From positions 1 to 36,957 of the forward strand of contig JAFEEH010000241.1 in NCBI GenBank assembly GCA_018241185.1: 36,957 nt of DNA. The letters run 5' to 3'. The notes below the pieces were generated by a model. The model made no database searches. It was not told the origin of the DNA and saw only the letters and a list, made by a program, of their open reading frames with translations. The position numbers and the translations under genes were made by a program. This document shows, piece after piece, positions 1 through 7,565 of this stretch (within the stretch, counting starts at the first letter, position 1; each line of letters starts with the position of its first letter). This stretch comes from Pseudomonadota bacterium (GTDB lineage: Bacteria > Pseudomonadota > Gammaproteobacteria > Burkholderiales > Burkholderiaceae_C).

Positions 1-2824
1 CCTCGGCGGCCAGCCCGGCCAGCGCACGCCCGGCCATCGCGGCGCCCAGCCAGTCGCGCTGGCGGGCCCGGCGCAGCACGCGGGCGGCGGCCGCCCGCGC
101 CTCGGCCGTGCGGCCGCCCGCGGCCATCGCCTCGCACACCCAGCCGTGGTTGAGCGAGGCGAACAGGCCCTTGTCGTGCGAATCGAGCCAGGTCGCCGAT
201 TCCTGCAGCGCCTCGAGCACGGCTGGCTGCGGGTCGAGCATCCAGCGCGCATAGGCGGCCAGGCCATGGCTCATGGCGAACAGGTACAGGCTCTTGACCT
301 GCTCGCCCACCCGGTGGGCGGCCTGCGCGTCGTCCAGCGCGGCCTGCCAGCGGCCCTGCCAGAGGTTGACGCCCGCGCGCCAGCACAGCACCGAGCCCTC
401 GACCTCGTGGCCGCGGCCGGGCAGCGCCGCGAGGGCCTCGTCGAAGCTGGCGTGGGCGTCGTCGAAGCGCCCCAGGTCGCCCAGCACGCTGGCGCGGCAG
501 GCCATGGCATAGGCGATGGCCGGCAACGGCGCGCGGCTGCCCGGACGGCGCTGGCGCACGGCATGTGCCATCTCGTCCAGCAGCTCGACGGCACGGCCGT
601 AGTCGGCGGCCGAGGCCGCCGCCTGGCCCAGCGTGGTGCGCGCCTGGACGATGAGCGACATGTCCTGCAGGCGGGTGGCGTGGTCGAGCGCCTCCTCGCA
701 GTGCAGCAGGGCGTCCTTGGATTCGCCCAGGGCGTAGTGCAGGTAGCCGAGCCAGTACTGGGCGTAGGCCTGGCCCGTCGCGTCGCCGTGCGCGCGGGCC
801 TTGTCCACCGCGCGGCGCAGCAGGGCCTTCTCGTCGCGCGAGGGATCGAACACCGTGGCCAGGCCGAGGCGCCGCACCACCGAGCGCCAGAGCTGGTAGC
901 GCTCGGGCGTCGAAGGCAGGCGGTCGAGCATCTCGAGGGCGGCGCGGTACTGCGTTTTCGCGCGGTCGATGGACGAGGCCGACATCGCCTTGTCGCCGGC
1001 CATTTCGGCGTAGCGCGCCGCGGCCGCGAAATCGGCCGCGCCCGCGTGGTGGTAGGCCAGCGGCTCGCATTGCTCGAGCTCGGTCGCGCCATCGCGCGCG
1101 CGCAGCAGCTGCGCCACGCGCCCGTGCATCTCGCGGCGCTGCTGCAGGCCCAGCGTGCCGTAGACCACGTCACGCGTGATGCCGTGCTTGAAGCGCAGCG
1201 TGCCGGGCTGCTCGCCGGCGAAGAGCAGGTCCTGCGCCGCCATGGCGGTCACCAGCGGATGCTGGGCATCGCAGCCGGTGAGCTCCTGCAGCAGCCAGGC
1301 CGGGACCACGTTGCCGATGACGGCCGCCGCCCCGAGCACCGCGCCCTGCTGCGGCGCCAGCCGCGCCACGCGCGATTCGATCAGCGATTCGAGCCAGGCC
1401 GGTCCGCCGCGCAGCGCGTCCAGGCCGGCGCCGGTGTCGGCCGCCAGGTGGCACAGCTCCTCGAGGAAGAGCGCGTTGCCGCCGGAATGCTCGCGGATGC
1501 TGCTCACCACGAAGGGATCGGCGTCGGGCAGCAGGGTGCGGATCGTCGTATCGGCCTCGGCCCGAGACAGCGGCCCGAGCGCGAGCACGTCGGCCGCTGC
1601 CAGCTGGGCGTCGCCCAGCTCCAGCGGGCGCGTGGCCAGCAGCACCAGCAGCGGCAGATCGGGCTGCGCCGCCAGCGCGTAGACGACCTGGCGGGTCGCG
1701 TCGTCGGCCCACTGCCAGTCGTCGATGAAGAGCAGTTGCGGCGCCTGCCCTGCCAGCACGCCGACCAGCCGACCCAGCACCTGCAGCACCTGCTGCGCCT
1801 GCGCGGCGGCCGCCGCCGGCGTGTCGGCCGCCCGGCCCGGCAGGGCCAACTCGGGATGGCGCTCGCGCAGCTTGTCCGGCAGTGCGGCGATCACGCCGCC
1901 CAGCAGCGCCGGCGCGGCCAGGCCTGCCGCGGCCGGACCCAGGCGGGCGCGCAGCATCTGCAGGAAGGGCTGCAGGGGCTCGGCGCTGAGTTCGGCCTCG
2001 CAGTAGCCGCGCCACAGCGCGAAGCCGCTCGCCGAGGCGTGGCGCAGGAACTCCTCGGCCAGGCGCGTCTTGCCGACCCCCGCGGGGGCGGAGACCACCA
2101 TCAGCCGGGTGCGCCCCTCACGAGCCGCCGCGAGCGCCCCTTGCAGCGCGGCGAGTTCGGCCTCGCGCCCGACGAAGTCGACCAGCCCGCGGCGCGTCTG
2201 CGCCTCGAAGCGCGTGCGCAGCGCCGTGCGCGCGAGGATGCGGTGCACCGCGAGCGGGTCGTCGCGGCCCTTGAGCGCGAGCCGGCGGGCTTCGGTCTGG
2301 AAGAGGTAGCGGGCCGGGCCCAGCGTCTCCTCGCTGACCAGGATCTCGTCGCGCTCGGCGACGTCGCTCAGATGCTTGGCAATGCCGGGGGCGGCGCCGA
2401 AGAGCTCGAAGCGCCCGGCGATGCCGTGGGTGCCTTCGCGCACCAGCACCAGGCCCGCGTGGATGCCGCTGTGCACGTCCAGCACGATGTCATCGCGGTA
2501 GGCATGGCGGGCGCGCAGCGCGCGCACGCGCTCGTGCACCTCCAGTGCCGCCTGGGTCGCGCGCAAGCCATCGTCCTCGCCCGCCTCGGGGTGGCCGAAC
2601 AGGGCCTGGAGCCCGTCGCCCTGATACTGGTTGATGGTGCCGCCGCTGCGCTGCACCACCTCGTCGAAAGCGCGGCGCACATCGTCCTGCAGGGCCGCGA
2701 ACACCTCCGCCTCCAGCAGGCCAGACAGCCGCGTGGAATCCGACAGGTCAGTGAACAGCACCGTCATGTGCCGGCGCACGTCGCCCGGCACCCCCTGCAC
2801 CACGCCCTCTACGTTTCTCGCCAT
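1..2824 (-). CDS. Class III cyclase-like / AAA ATPase / TPR-type regulator (partial, C-terminus beyond the left edge)
   Basis: The frame is open from an ATG at 2824 to the window edge, giving about 941 residues without a stop. Residues about 18-170 form a class III nucleotide cyclase-like domain: the two metal-binding aspartates are visible in FTDLSDST (D26) and QYQGDG (D70). A Walker A motif, GVGKT (249-253), and a Walker B-like LLFIDDWQWAD (about 365-375) mark an AAA-type ATPase domain. The rest is Ala/Leu-rich helical sequence of the kind seen in TPR regions. The architecture matches cyclase-AAA-TPR signalling ATPases, which are usually about 1,000 residues or longer. Oddly, the segment that normally reads G-D-x-x-N-x-A-x-R-L reads GAAPGIAKHL, so the transition-state Asn and Arg are Gly147 and His151. 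A strong GGGAGG ribosome site lies 3 bases before the ATG. It is the last of three minus-strand regulatory genes, 87 bp after the CRP-type gene, so co-transcription is possible. The domain calls are firm; catalytic activity is uncertain. Confidence 0.85.
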   Translation of the reverse strand, partial: MARNVEGVVQGVPGDVRRHMTVLFTDLSDSTRLSGLLEAEVFAALQDDVRRAFDEVVQRSGGTINQYQGDGLQALFGHPEAGEDDGLRATQAALEVHERVRALRARHAYRDDIVLDVHSGIHAGLVLVREGTHGIAGRFELFGAAPGIAKHLSDVAERDEILVSEETLGPARYLFQTEARRLALKGRDDPLAVHRILARTALRTRFEAQTRRGLVDFVGREAELAALQGALAAAREGRTRLMVVSAPAGVGKTRLAEEFLRHASASGFALWRGYCEAELSAEPLQPFLQMLRARLGPAAAGLAAPALLGGVIAALPDKLRERHPELALPGRAADTPAAAAAQAQQVLQVLGRLVGVLAGQAPQLLFIDDWQWADDATRQVVYALAAQPDLPLLVLLATRPLELGDAQLAAADVLALGPLSRAEADTTIRTLLPDADPFVVSSIREHSGGNALFLEELCHLAADTGAGLDALRGGPAWLESLIESRVARLAPQQGAVLGAAAVIGNVVPAWLLQELTGCDAQHPLVTAMAAQDLLFAGEQPGTLRFKHGITRDVVYGTLGLQQRREMHGRVAQLLRARDGATELEQCEPLAYHHAGAADFAAAARYAEMAGDKAMSASSIDRAKTQYRAALEMLDRLPSTPERYQLWRSVVRRLGLATVFDPSRDEKALLRRAVDKARAHGDATGQAYAQYWLGYLHYALGESKDALLHCEEALDHATRLQDMSLIVQARTTLGQAAASAADYGRAVELLDEMAHAVRQRRPGSRAPLPAIAYAMACRASVLGDLGRFDDAHASFDEALAALPGRGHEVEGSVLCWRAGVNLWQGRWQAALDDAQAAHRVGEQVKSLYLFAMSHGLAAYARWMLDPQPAVLEALQESATWLDSHDKGLFASLNHGWVCEAMAAGGRTAEARAAAARVLRRARQRDWLGAAMAGRALAGLAAE

Positions 2825-2827
2825 GAG

Positions 2828-2846
2828 CCTCCCACTTTTTAGGGAG
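2828..2846 (-). promoter_or_regulatory. Hairpin that would bury the ribosome-binding site of the cyclase-like gene
   Basis: On the minus strand, CTCCC (2846-2842) can pair with GGGAG (2833-2829) across an 8-base loop, TAAAAAGT. The second arm is the Shine-Dalgarno sequence GGGAGG itself. Paired, the hairpin would hide the ribosome site; open, translation would be efficient. The pairing is seen in the sequence; a regulatory role is inferred. Confidence 0.4.
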
Positions 2847-2911
2847 ACAATTGTGACGCGCCGCGGGAAAACGCGGCAATCAGGCTGCAAGACCGGCCCG
2901 CGCCCTCGGAT

Positions 2912-3565
2912 TCACCAGCGGGCGGGCAGCGGCCGCAGCAGGACCAGGCGGCGTTCACGCACGGCGAGGTAGCCGCCGGTCTCGAGGTCCTTGAGCAGGC
3001 GGCTGACCATCTCTCGCGAGCAGCCGATCTCCGAGGCCAGCGCCTGGTGCGTGAGCCGCTCGGCGATGGACGGGGTGCCGTCCGGGCCCGGCGCGGCGCG
3101 CTCCTCCAGCACGCGGCGCAGGCGGCTGTAGACGTCCAGCAGGGCCATGCTGCGGGCGCTCTCGGTCGCCAGGCGCGCGCGGCGGATCAGGCGCTCGATC
3201 AGCCCGCGCGTGAATTCCGGGTCTTCGGCGATGTGGCGCAGCGCGCTCTCGCGCGTGACCACCACGCACACGGTGGGCTCGACGGCCTCCACGCTGGCCG
3301 AGCGCGTGCCGCCGTCCAGCGACATCTCGCCCACATACTCGCCGGGGCCGTGGTGGCTCAGCGTCACCTCCCGCCCGCGGGAATCGGACACGAAGGCGCG
3401 CAGCCGGCCCGACAGCACGATGTAGATCGTGTCGCCGCGCTCGCCCTCCTGGATGAGCAGGGCGCGCGTGCGAAAGCGTCGCTGCACGCCGCGCGCCGCC
3501 AGCCGGGCGACGTCGGCCGGCAGCGAGTCGGTGGATTCGGCAGGGGCAGCGGACCGCGGCGGCAT
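2912..3565 (-). CDS. CRP/FNR-family transcriptional regulator with cyclic-nucleotide-binding domain
   Basis: This 217-residue protein has the length and two-domain layout of CRP-family regulators. Residues about 17-125 are the cyclic-nucleotide-binding beta-roll. Its phosphate-binding cassette reads GEYVGEMSLDGGTRSASV, with the Gly-Glu, Arg and Ser positions that hold the cyclic phosphate in CRP. A C-terminal winged helix-turn-helix follows (THQALASEIGCSREMVSRLL). There is no N-terminal cysteine cluster, so it is not an FNR iron-sulfur sensor. The ATG at 3565 was chosen; a GTG at 3586 in the same frame would add seven residues. No Shine-Dalgarno precedes the ATG, but a TATAGT hexamer ends 7 bases upstream of it inside a perfect inverted repeat, so a leaderless transcript is possible. 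It lies between a LuxR-type gene and a cyclase-like gene on the same strand, which suggests a signalling module. The regulon is unknown. Confidence 0.87.
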   Translation of the reverse strand: MPPRSAAPAESTDSLPADVARLAARGVQRRFRTRALLIQEGERGDTIYIVLSGRLRAFVSDSRGREVTLSHHGPGEYVGEMSLDGGTRSASVEAVEPTVCVVVTRESALRHIAEDPEFTRGLIERLIRRARLATESARSMALLDVYSRLRRVLEERAAPGPDGTPSIAERLTHQALASEIGCSREMVSRLLKDLETGGYLAVRERRLVLLRPLPARW

Positions 3566-3567
3566 GC

Positions 3568-3584
3568 GCGGACTATAGGTCCGC
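3568..3584 (-). promoter_or_regulatory. Perfect inverted repeat around a TATAGT hexamer at the start of the CRP-type gene
   Basis: On the minus strand the sequence is GCGGAC-CTATA-GTCCGC, two perfect 6-base arms around a 5-base centre. A TATAGT hexamer (3577-3572), close to the sigma-70 -10 consensus, spans the centre and ends 7 bases before the ATG at 3565. A repressor bound here would cover the -10 element, so autoregulation is an attractive but unproven reading. Confidence 0.4.
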
Positions 3585-3661
3585 ACCGCCGGGCTGCCGC
3601 GCCGGGTGCCAGTGAAGCGACGCCTCGGCGACGCGGCGCCGCCTGCGCCGCGCCATCCCCC

Positions 3662-4333
3662 TTATTCGTTCGCGGCCACCATCCGCAGCGTGGAGACGAT
3701 CTGCGGCATGCGGGTGACGCGGTGGACGATCGCCCGGATGCTGGCGGCGCCCGTCTTCACCCGCATGTTCTTGATGTGCGTGCGCACCGTCGACATGCGG
3801 ATGCCCTGGCTCTCGGCGATCTCCTCGGCTGCCTTGCCGGCGCACAACTGGCCCAGCACCGACTGCTCGGTCGGTGTCAGCCCGCGCGCGCGGGCGTACA
3901 TCTGGAGGGTGAGCGGCTGCACGCCCGGCCGGCGGCTGCAGATGACCAGCACGGCATCGGTGGCCGTGCCGGAGCGGCCGGTGGCCAGCGGGACGAAGGC
4001 CAGGGACAGCGACTCTTCCGGATGCTCCAGCTCGACGATGCTGCGGCAGTCGCGCTCGGCGTCGTGCAGCGCCAGCCGGATGCGCGCATGCGCCGTGCCG
4101 TTCCCGGCGCACAGGGCGCCACCCTGGCCCTCACGCAGTACCCGCTGGCTGGCCAGCTCGCGCCGCGCCGGGTGATTCGCATGCAGGATTCGGCCGCCCA
4201 GGTCCAGCAGCAGCAGGCCGTGCTCGATCTCGTCGAGCGCGGCGGCGAACAGGGCCGGCCAGGCGGCCTCGAGCGGGGGCAGGGCCGCGGGCACCGTTTC
4301 TCCGCGGGCGGTATCGGTCTGGGGGATGGTCAT
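3662..4333 (-). CDS. LuxR-family regulator with N-terminal PAS-like domain
   Basis: This is a 223-residue protein. The N-terminal half contains a PAS-like segment (ALDEIEHGLLLLDLGGRILH, followed by AN at about residues 33-54) and could sense a ligand. The C-terminal 60 residues form a LuxR/FixJ-type helix-turn-helix: GLTPTEQSVLGQLCAGKAAE, then a recognition helix containing STVRTHIKN. There is no receiver domain with a phosphorylatable aspartate, so it is not a typical response regulator. The ATG at 4333 is preferred over an in-frame ATG at 4351 because AAGGAG lies 7 bases upstream of it. The gene ends 96 bp before the CRP-type start and is transcribed the same way. The 139 bp upstream contains several dyads (see 4346-4430). 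The target genes cannot be told from the sequence. Confidence 0.85.
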   Translation of the reverse strand: MTIPQTDTARGETVPAALPPLEAAWPALFAAALDEIEHGLLLLDLGGRILHANHPARRELASQRVLREGQGGALCAGNGTAHARIRLALHDAERDCRSIVELEHPEESLSLAFVPLATGRSGTATDAVLVICSRRPGVQPLTLQMYARARGLTPTEQSVLGQLCAGKAAEEIAESQGIRMSTVRTHIKNMRVKTGAASIRAIVHRVTRMPQIVSTLRMVAANE

Positions 4334-4345
4334 CGGGCACTCCTT

Positions 4346-4430
4346 CCTCATTTGTGATGAGGTCAGAGTGTGAAAAAACGCACGCCTCCCAAAAGGTGAG
4401 TATTACCCGTCGGCTTGTGATCCATTCACC
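4346..4430 (-). promoter_or_regulatory. Upstream region of the LuxR-type gene with three dyads
   Basis: Three short symmetries occur in 85 bp. CCTCAT-TTGTG-ATGAGG (4346-4362) is a perfect 6-base inverted repeat just ahead of the ribosome site. GGTGA-GTA-TTACC (4395-4407) and TGTGA-TCCAT-TCACC (4416-4430) are near-palindromes with one mismatch each, and their centres are about 22 bp apart, two helical turns. The second resembles a CRP half-site pair but has a 5-base rather than 6-base spacer. Assigning them to either nearby regulator is inference. Confidence 0.35.
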
Positions 4431-4472
4431 TTGCGCAGCGCCGCAGGGGCGGCTGCGGGCCGCGACAGGCCC

Positions 4473-5381
4473 TCACCCGGTCAGGCGTTCGAGCGCCTCG
4501 CGGTACTTGGCCGCGGTTTTCTCGATCACGTCTTTCGGCAGGCGCGGTGCGGGCGGCGTCTTGTCCCAGGGTTTGCCATTGATGCGCACCGCCTCGAGCC
4601 AGTCGCGCACGAACTGCTTGTCGTAGCTGGGCGGGTTGCTGCCGTCGGCCAGGGCCTGTTCGTAGCCCTCGACCGGCCAGTAGCGCGAGCTGTCGGGTGT
4701 GAGCACCTCGTCCATCAGCACCAGCGTGCCCTTTTCGTCGAGACCGAACTCGAACTTGGTGTCGGCAATGATCATGCCCTTGGTGAGGGCGATGGCCGCC
4801 GCCGTCTCATAGATGGCGATGCTGGTCTCGCGGATCTGCTGGGCCAGCTTGGGGCCGACGATCTCGACCACACGGTCGTAGCTGATGTTCTCGTCATGTT
4901 CGCCGGCGGCGGCCTTGGCGGCCGGGGTGAAGATGGCGCGCGGCAGCTTGGCGGAATTGGTCAGCCCCTCGGGCAGCGGCACGCCGCAGACCTGGCGGTT
5001 CTCCTGGTACTCCTTCCACCCGCTGCCGGCGAGATAGCCGCGCACCACTGCCTCGACCGGGATCGGCTTGAGCCGCTTGACCAGCATCGAGCGGCCCTGC
5101 ACCTGCGCCACCTCGCCCGGCTGCACCACCGACTCGGGCGCTTCGCCGGTCAGGTGGTTGGGGCACAGGGCGCCGAGCCGGTCGAACCACCACAGTGCCA
5201 TCTTCGTGAGGATTTCGCCCTTGCCGGGGATCGGCTCGCCCATGATGACGTCGAAGGCGCTGAGCCGGTCGCTCGCCACCATGAGGATGCGGTCCTCGCC
5301 CACGGCATAGTTGTCGCGCACCTTGCCGCGGGCGAGCAGGGGCAGGCTCTGGATGGAAGAGGTGTGGACAGTCGTGGTCAT
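4473..5381 (-). CDS. purC: Phosphoribosylaminoimidazole-succinocarboxamide synthase (SAICAR synthetase)
   Basis: PurC joins CAIR and aspartate with ATP to make SAICAR in purine synthesis. The 302-residue length is in the range of the longer bacterial and yeast-like forms. The N-terminal nucleotide-binding motif [20 protein letters not shown] is plain, followed by the family signature [20 protein letters not shown]. Later conserved pieces are [17 protein letters not shown] and [20 protein letters not shown]. The start is the ATG at 5381. The gene lies 120 bp downstream of the aldolase gene and on the same strand, but an intrinsic terminator separates them, so purC probably has its own promoter or depends on read-through. 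The purE and purK genes that often follow purC are absent; the next gene downstream is the LuxR-type regulator. Confidence 0.97.
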   Translation of the reverse strand: MTTTVHTSSIQSLPLLARGKVRDNYAVGEDRILMVASDRLSAFDVIMGEPIPGKGEILTKMALWWFDRLGALCPNHLTGEAPESVVQPGEVAQVQGRSMLVKRLKPIPVEAVVRGYLAGSGWKEYQENRQVCGVPLPEGLTNSAKLPRAIFTPAAKAAAGEHDENISYDRVVEIVGPKLAQQIRETSIAIYETAAAIALTKGMIIADTKFEFGLDEKGTLVLMDEVLTPDSSRYWPVEGYEQALADGSNPPSYDKQFVRDWLEAVRINGKPWDKTPPAPRLPKDVIEKTAAKYREALERLTG

Positions 5382-5438
5382 GGGGTCGGAGCCGGGGGGA
5401 AGGATCGAGGGAAGCAGCGACGGGGATTGTGCGCGCAG

Positions 5439-5462
5439 AAAAAAGCCACCGCGAGCGGTGGC
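5439..5462 (-). terminator. Rho-independent terminator after the aldolase gene
   Basis: On the minus strand GCCACCGC-TC-GCGGTGGC forms a perfect 8-base stem followed directly by TTTTTT. It begins 40 bases after the aldolase stop codon. This is a textbook intrinsic terminator for the aldolase transcript, separating it from purC. Confidence 0.88.
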
Positions 5463-5501
5463 CGGTCCGGTCGGCAGGGCGGCTGCCCTGCCTGCGCAAC
5501 T

Positions 5502-6389
5502 TCAGGTGATCGAGGCGCGGTAGATCGATTCCACGGCCTTGTCGAGCGCGGCGTCGAACTCGGCGTCGGACTGCTGGGCCGACAGGCCCTCGGTCAGCGC
5601 ACGGCTGAAGCTGGCGATCACGCCGGGGTTCTTGGCCAGCATGGCGTTCGACTCGTCACGGCTGTAGCCGCCCGAGAGCGCCACCACGCGCACCACCTTC
5701 GGATGCTGGACGAGTTCGCTGTAGAAGCCGTCCACGGTGGGGATGCTGAGCTTGAGCATGACGGTCTGGTCGGCGCCCAGCGCGTCCAGCTGCTTGAGGA
5801 TTGCGGCCTTGAGCAGCGCTTCGGCTTCCTTCTTGTCGGTCGCCTTGATGTTCACCTCGGGCTCGATGATCGGCATCAGGCCGGCGGCCAGGATCTGCTT
5901 GCCCACCTCGAACTGCTGCGCGACCACGGCGTCGATGCCCTTGGCGTTCGCGGCGTTGACGACCGAACGCATCTTGGTGCCGAACACACCCTTGGCCACG
6001 GCGCGGGCCAGCAGGCCGTCCAGGCCGGGCATCGGCTTCATGAGCTGCACGCCGTCGGCCTCGTCGGCCAGGCCCTTGTCGACCTTGAGGAAGGGCACGA
6101 CCTGCTTCTTGTCCCACAGGTAGGCGGCGGCGTCCTGGCCGTCGAACTGGCGGTCCATGGTCATCTCGAACAGGATGGCGCCGAGCACGCGCTCGCCGGT
6201 GAAGGCCGGGCTGCCCACGATGCGCGCGCGCATGGCGTGCACCAGGTCGAACATCTCGGCTTCGTTCTTGTACGCCGATTCCTCGACGCCGTAGAGCTTG
6301 AGCGCCTTGGGCGTGCTGCCCCCGCTTTGATCGAGCGCGGCGATGAAACCCTTGCCGCTTGCCACCTTGTCGAGTTGTTCCTTGTTCAC
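5502..6389 (-). CDS. fda: Class I fructose-bisphosphate aldolase (Schiff-base type)
   Basis: The enzyme splits fructose 1,6-bisphosphate into dihydroxyacetone phosphate and glyceraldehyde 3-phosphate. The 295-residue product is the compact class I form known from staphylococci: [18 protein letters not shown] at about residues 14-31, [18 protein letters not shown] (E176) and VMLKLSIP, where K213 is the likely Schiff-base lysine. It has none of the zinc-binding histidine motifs of class II aldolases. The start chosen is a GTG at 6389, because family similarity begins there; upstream in-frame starts would add a tail of about 31 residues with no family resemblance. It lies in a same-strand block with pgk and pyk, with the esterase gene between pyk and this gene. 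Betaproteobacteria more usually carry a class II enzyme at this locus, so replacement or transfer is possible. Confidence 0.93.
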   Translation of the reverse strand: MNKEQLDKVASGKGFIAALDQSGGSTPKALKLYGVEESAYKNEAEMFDLVHAMRARIVGSPAFTGERVLGAILFEMTMDRQFDGQDAAAYLWDKKQVVPFLKVDKGLADEADGVQLMKPMPGLDGLLARAVAKGVFGTKMRSVVNAANAKGIDAVVAQQFEVGKQILAAGLMPIIEPEVNIKATDKKEAEALLKAAILKQLDALGADQTVMLKLSIPTVDGFYSELVQHPKVVRVVALSGGYSRDESNAMLAKNPGVIASFSRALTEGLSAQQSDAEFDAALDKAVESIYRASIT

Positions 6390-6501
6390 AGCTTTGTCGC
6401 TCTCTGGTTCACCGCGCGGGCGGCGTATGGATGAATCGCAAGATTGTATCGACCGCCCTTTTGGCCACTGCTGCAAGCCCACTTGCGGGGGTGGGGCACG
6501 T

Positions 6502-7410
6502 TCAGCGGGGTCCGGACGGCAGTCCGATGAAGTCGAGCACCGGCGGCAGCACCGGCCCGCCGAGCCAGCGCAGGGGCTTGGCGATGGCGCCGACGAGCGT
6601 GATGTGGCTCAGGTCGTCGAAGCGCTCGGTACGCACCGGGACACCCGCGGCGCGCAGCCGCTGCACCATCTGGCCGGTGTTGCGATCGGGGTCGACCAGC
6701 TTGTCTTTGGACGCCGCCAGCAGCAGCGCCGGCGGCGAACCGGCGCGCGCGTGCACCAGCGGCTGCGAGTCGGCGGGCGTGTCCGGCCAGTTGAACGCCA
6801 CCTGCGCCTGCGGGTTCTCGATGGGCAGGAAGTCGTAGGGACCGGCCAGGCCGATCCAGCCGGCCAGCTGGCGCGGACTGGCGCCCAGCGCGCCGAGCCA
6901 GCGCCCGTCCAGCGCCACCATCGCCGCGTTGTAGCCGCCCGAGCTGTGGCCCATGACGTACACGCGGGCCGGGTCGGCCCCCAGCGCCGCCGCATGGTCC
7001 AGCGCCCATTTCACCGCCAGGGCGCTGTCCTGCACGAAGACGGGGTAGCGCGCCTGGGGCGACAAACGATAGTCGGGAACGACCACCACCGCGCCGCGGG
7101 ACGCCAGCGCCTCGCCGACGAACTTGTAGTCGGCGCGCTCCCCGCTCGACCAGGTGCCACCGTAGAAGAACACCACCAGCGGCCGTTGGCCGGGGGGTGG
7201 TGAGGCAGCCGTCTTCGGCGTGTAGATGTCCAGGCGTTGCCGCGCCTCCGGGCCATAGGCTCGGCCGGCGTCGAGGGCGAAACCGTCGTTGGGCGTCAGA
7301 CCGTTGACGAGGCGTATCGGCGAGCAGGCGGCCAGACCGAAAAGGCTGGCCAGGGCCAGCAACCAAGCGAGGCGGCGCCGGGGAAATGAGAAAGGCGGGG
7401 CGGGCAGCAT
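6502..7410 (-). CDS. Alpha/beta-hydrolase lipoprotein (esterase/carboxylesterase-like)
   Basis: This is a predicted 302-residue outer-membrane or periplasmic lipoprotein. The N-terminus has an arginine cluster, a hydrophobic stretch and a lipobox ending LAAC (Cys29), which is why the ATG at 7410 was preferred over one at 7491. The hydrolase core shows an oxyanion-type FFYGGTW (about 81-87, in place of the usual HGGG/HGGAW), a nucleophile elbow GHSSGG with Ser156, an acid region [12 protein letters not shown] and a C-terminal DDLSHITL with the likely catalytic His. These features fit the esterase/lipase or kynurenine-formamidase-like branch of the fold. The substrate is unknown. It sits between pyk and the class I aldolase on the same strand, but nothing in the sequence ties it to glycolysis. 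Confidence 0.85.
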   Translation of the reverse strand: MLPAPPFSFPRRRLAWLLALASLFGLAACSPIRLVNGLTPNDGFALDAGRAYGPEARQRLDIYTPKTAASPPPGQRPLVVFFYGGTWSSGERADYKFVGEALASRGAVVVVPDYRLSPQARYPVFVQDSALAVKWALDHAAALGADPARVYVMGHSSGGYNAAMVALDGRWLGALGASPRQLAGWIGLAGPYDFLPIENPQAQVAFNWPDTPADSQPLVHARAGSPPALLLAASKDKLVDPDRNTGQMVQRLRAAGVPVRTERFDDLSHITLVGAIAKPLRWLGGPVLPPVLDFIGLPSGPR

Positions 7411-7565
7411 GGGGGTTGTACGCGCGCCGGCCGCCCCCGGATTCGGCCGTGGCTTGCTGACGATGGCGCTGAACCGGCGCGCAGCGAGCATCGCCTTCCC
7501 GCCCGGTCACGCGCGTAGGACGCCCCAGCGCACCGCTGAAGGCGACGCACCCTTGCCGGTCGCCC

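Noticed and set aside
146-2842. 898-codon open frame on the plus strand opposite the cyclase-like gene
   Set aside because: The minus strand encodes Walker and cyclase motifs with a good ribosome site. The plus-strand frame is Arg/Gln/His-rich and featureless.
2860-2877. GCCGCG/CGCGGC inverted repeat between the CRP-type and cyclase-like genes
   Set aside because: It lacks a T-run in the transcript direction and is common for such GC-rich DNA. It is too weak to call a terminator.
4473-5381. Expected purE and purK next to purC
   Set aside because: I looked for both on either side of purC and found regulators downstream and the aldolase upstream, so no such genes are annotated.
4431-6434. 667-codon open frame opposite purC and the aldolase gene
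   Set aside because: It crosses two well-defined genes and an intrinsic terminator and has no recognisable domain.
7541-7564. GGCGAC/GTCGCC inverted repeat just after pyk
   Set aside because: The loop is 12 bases, the stem only 6, and no T-run follows on the pyk strand, so I do not call it a terminator.
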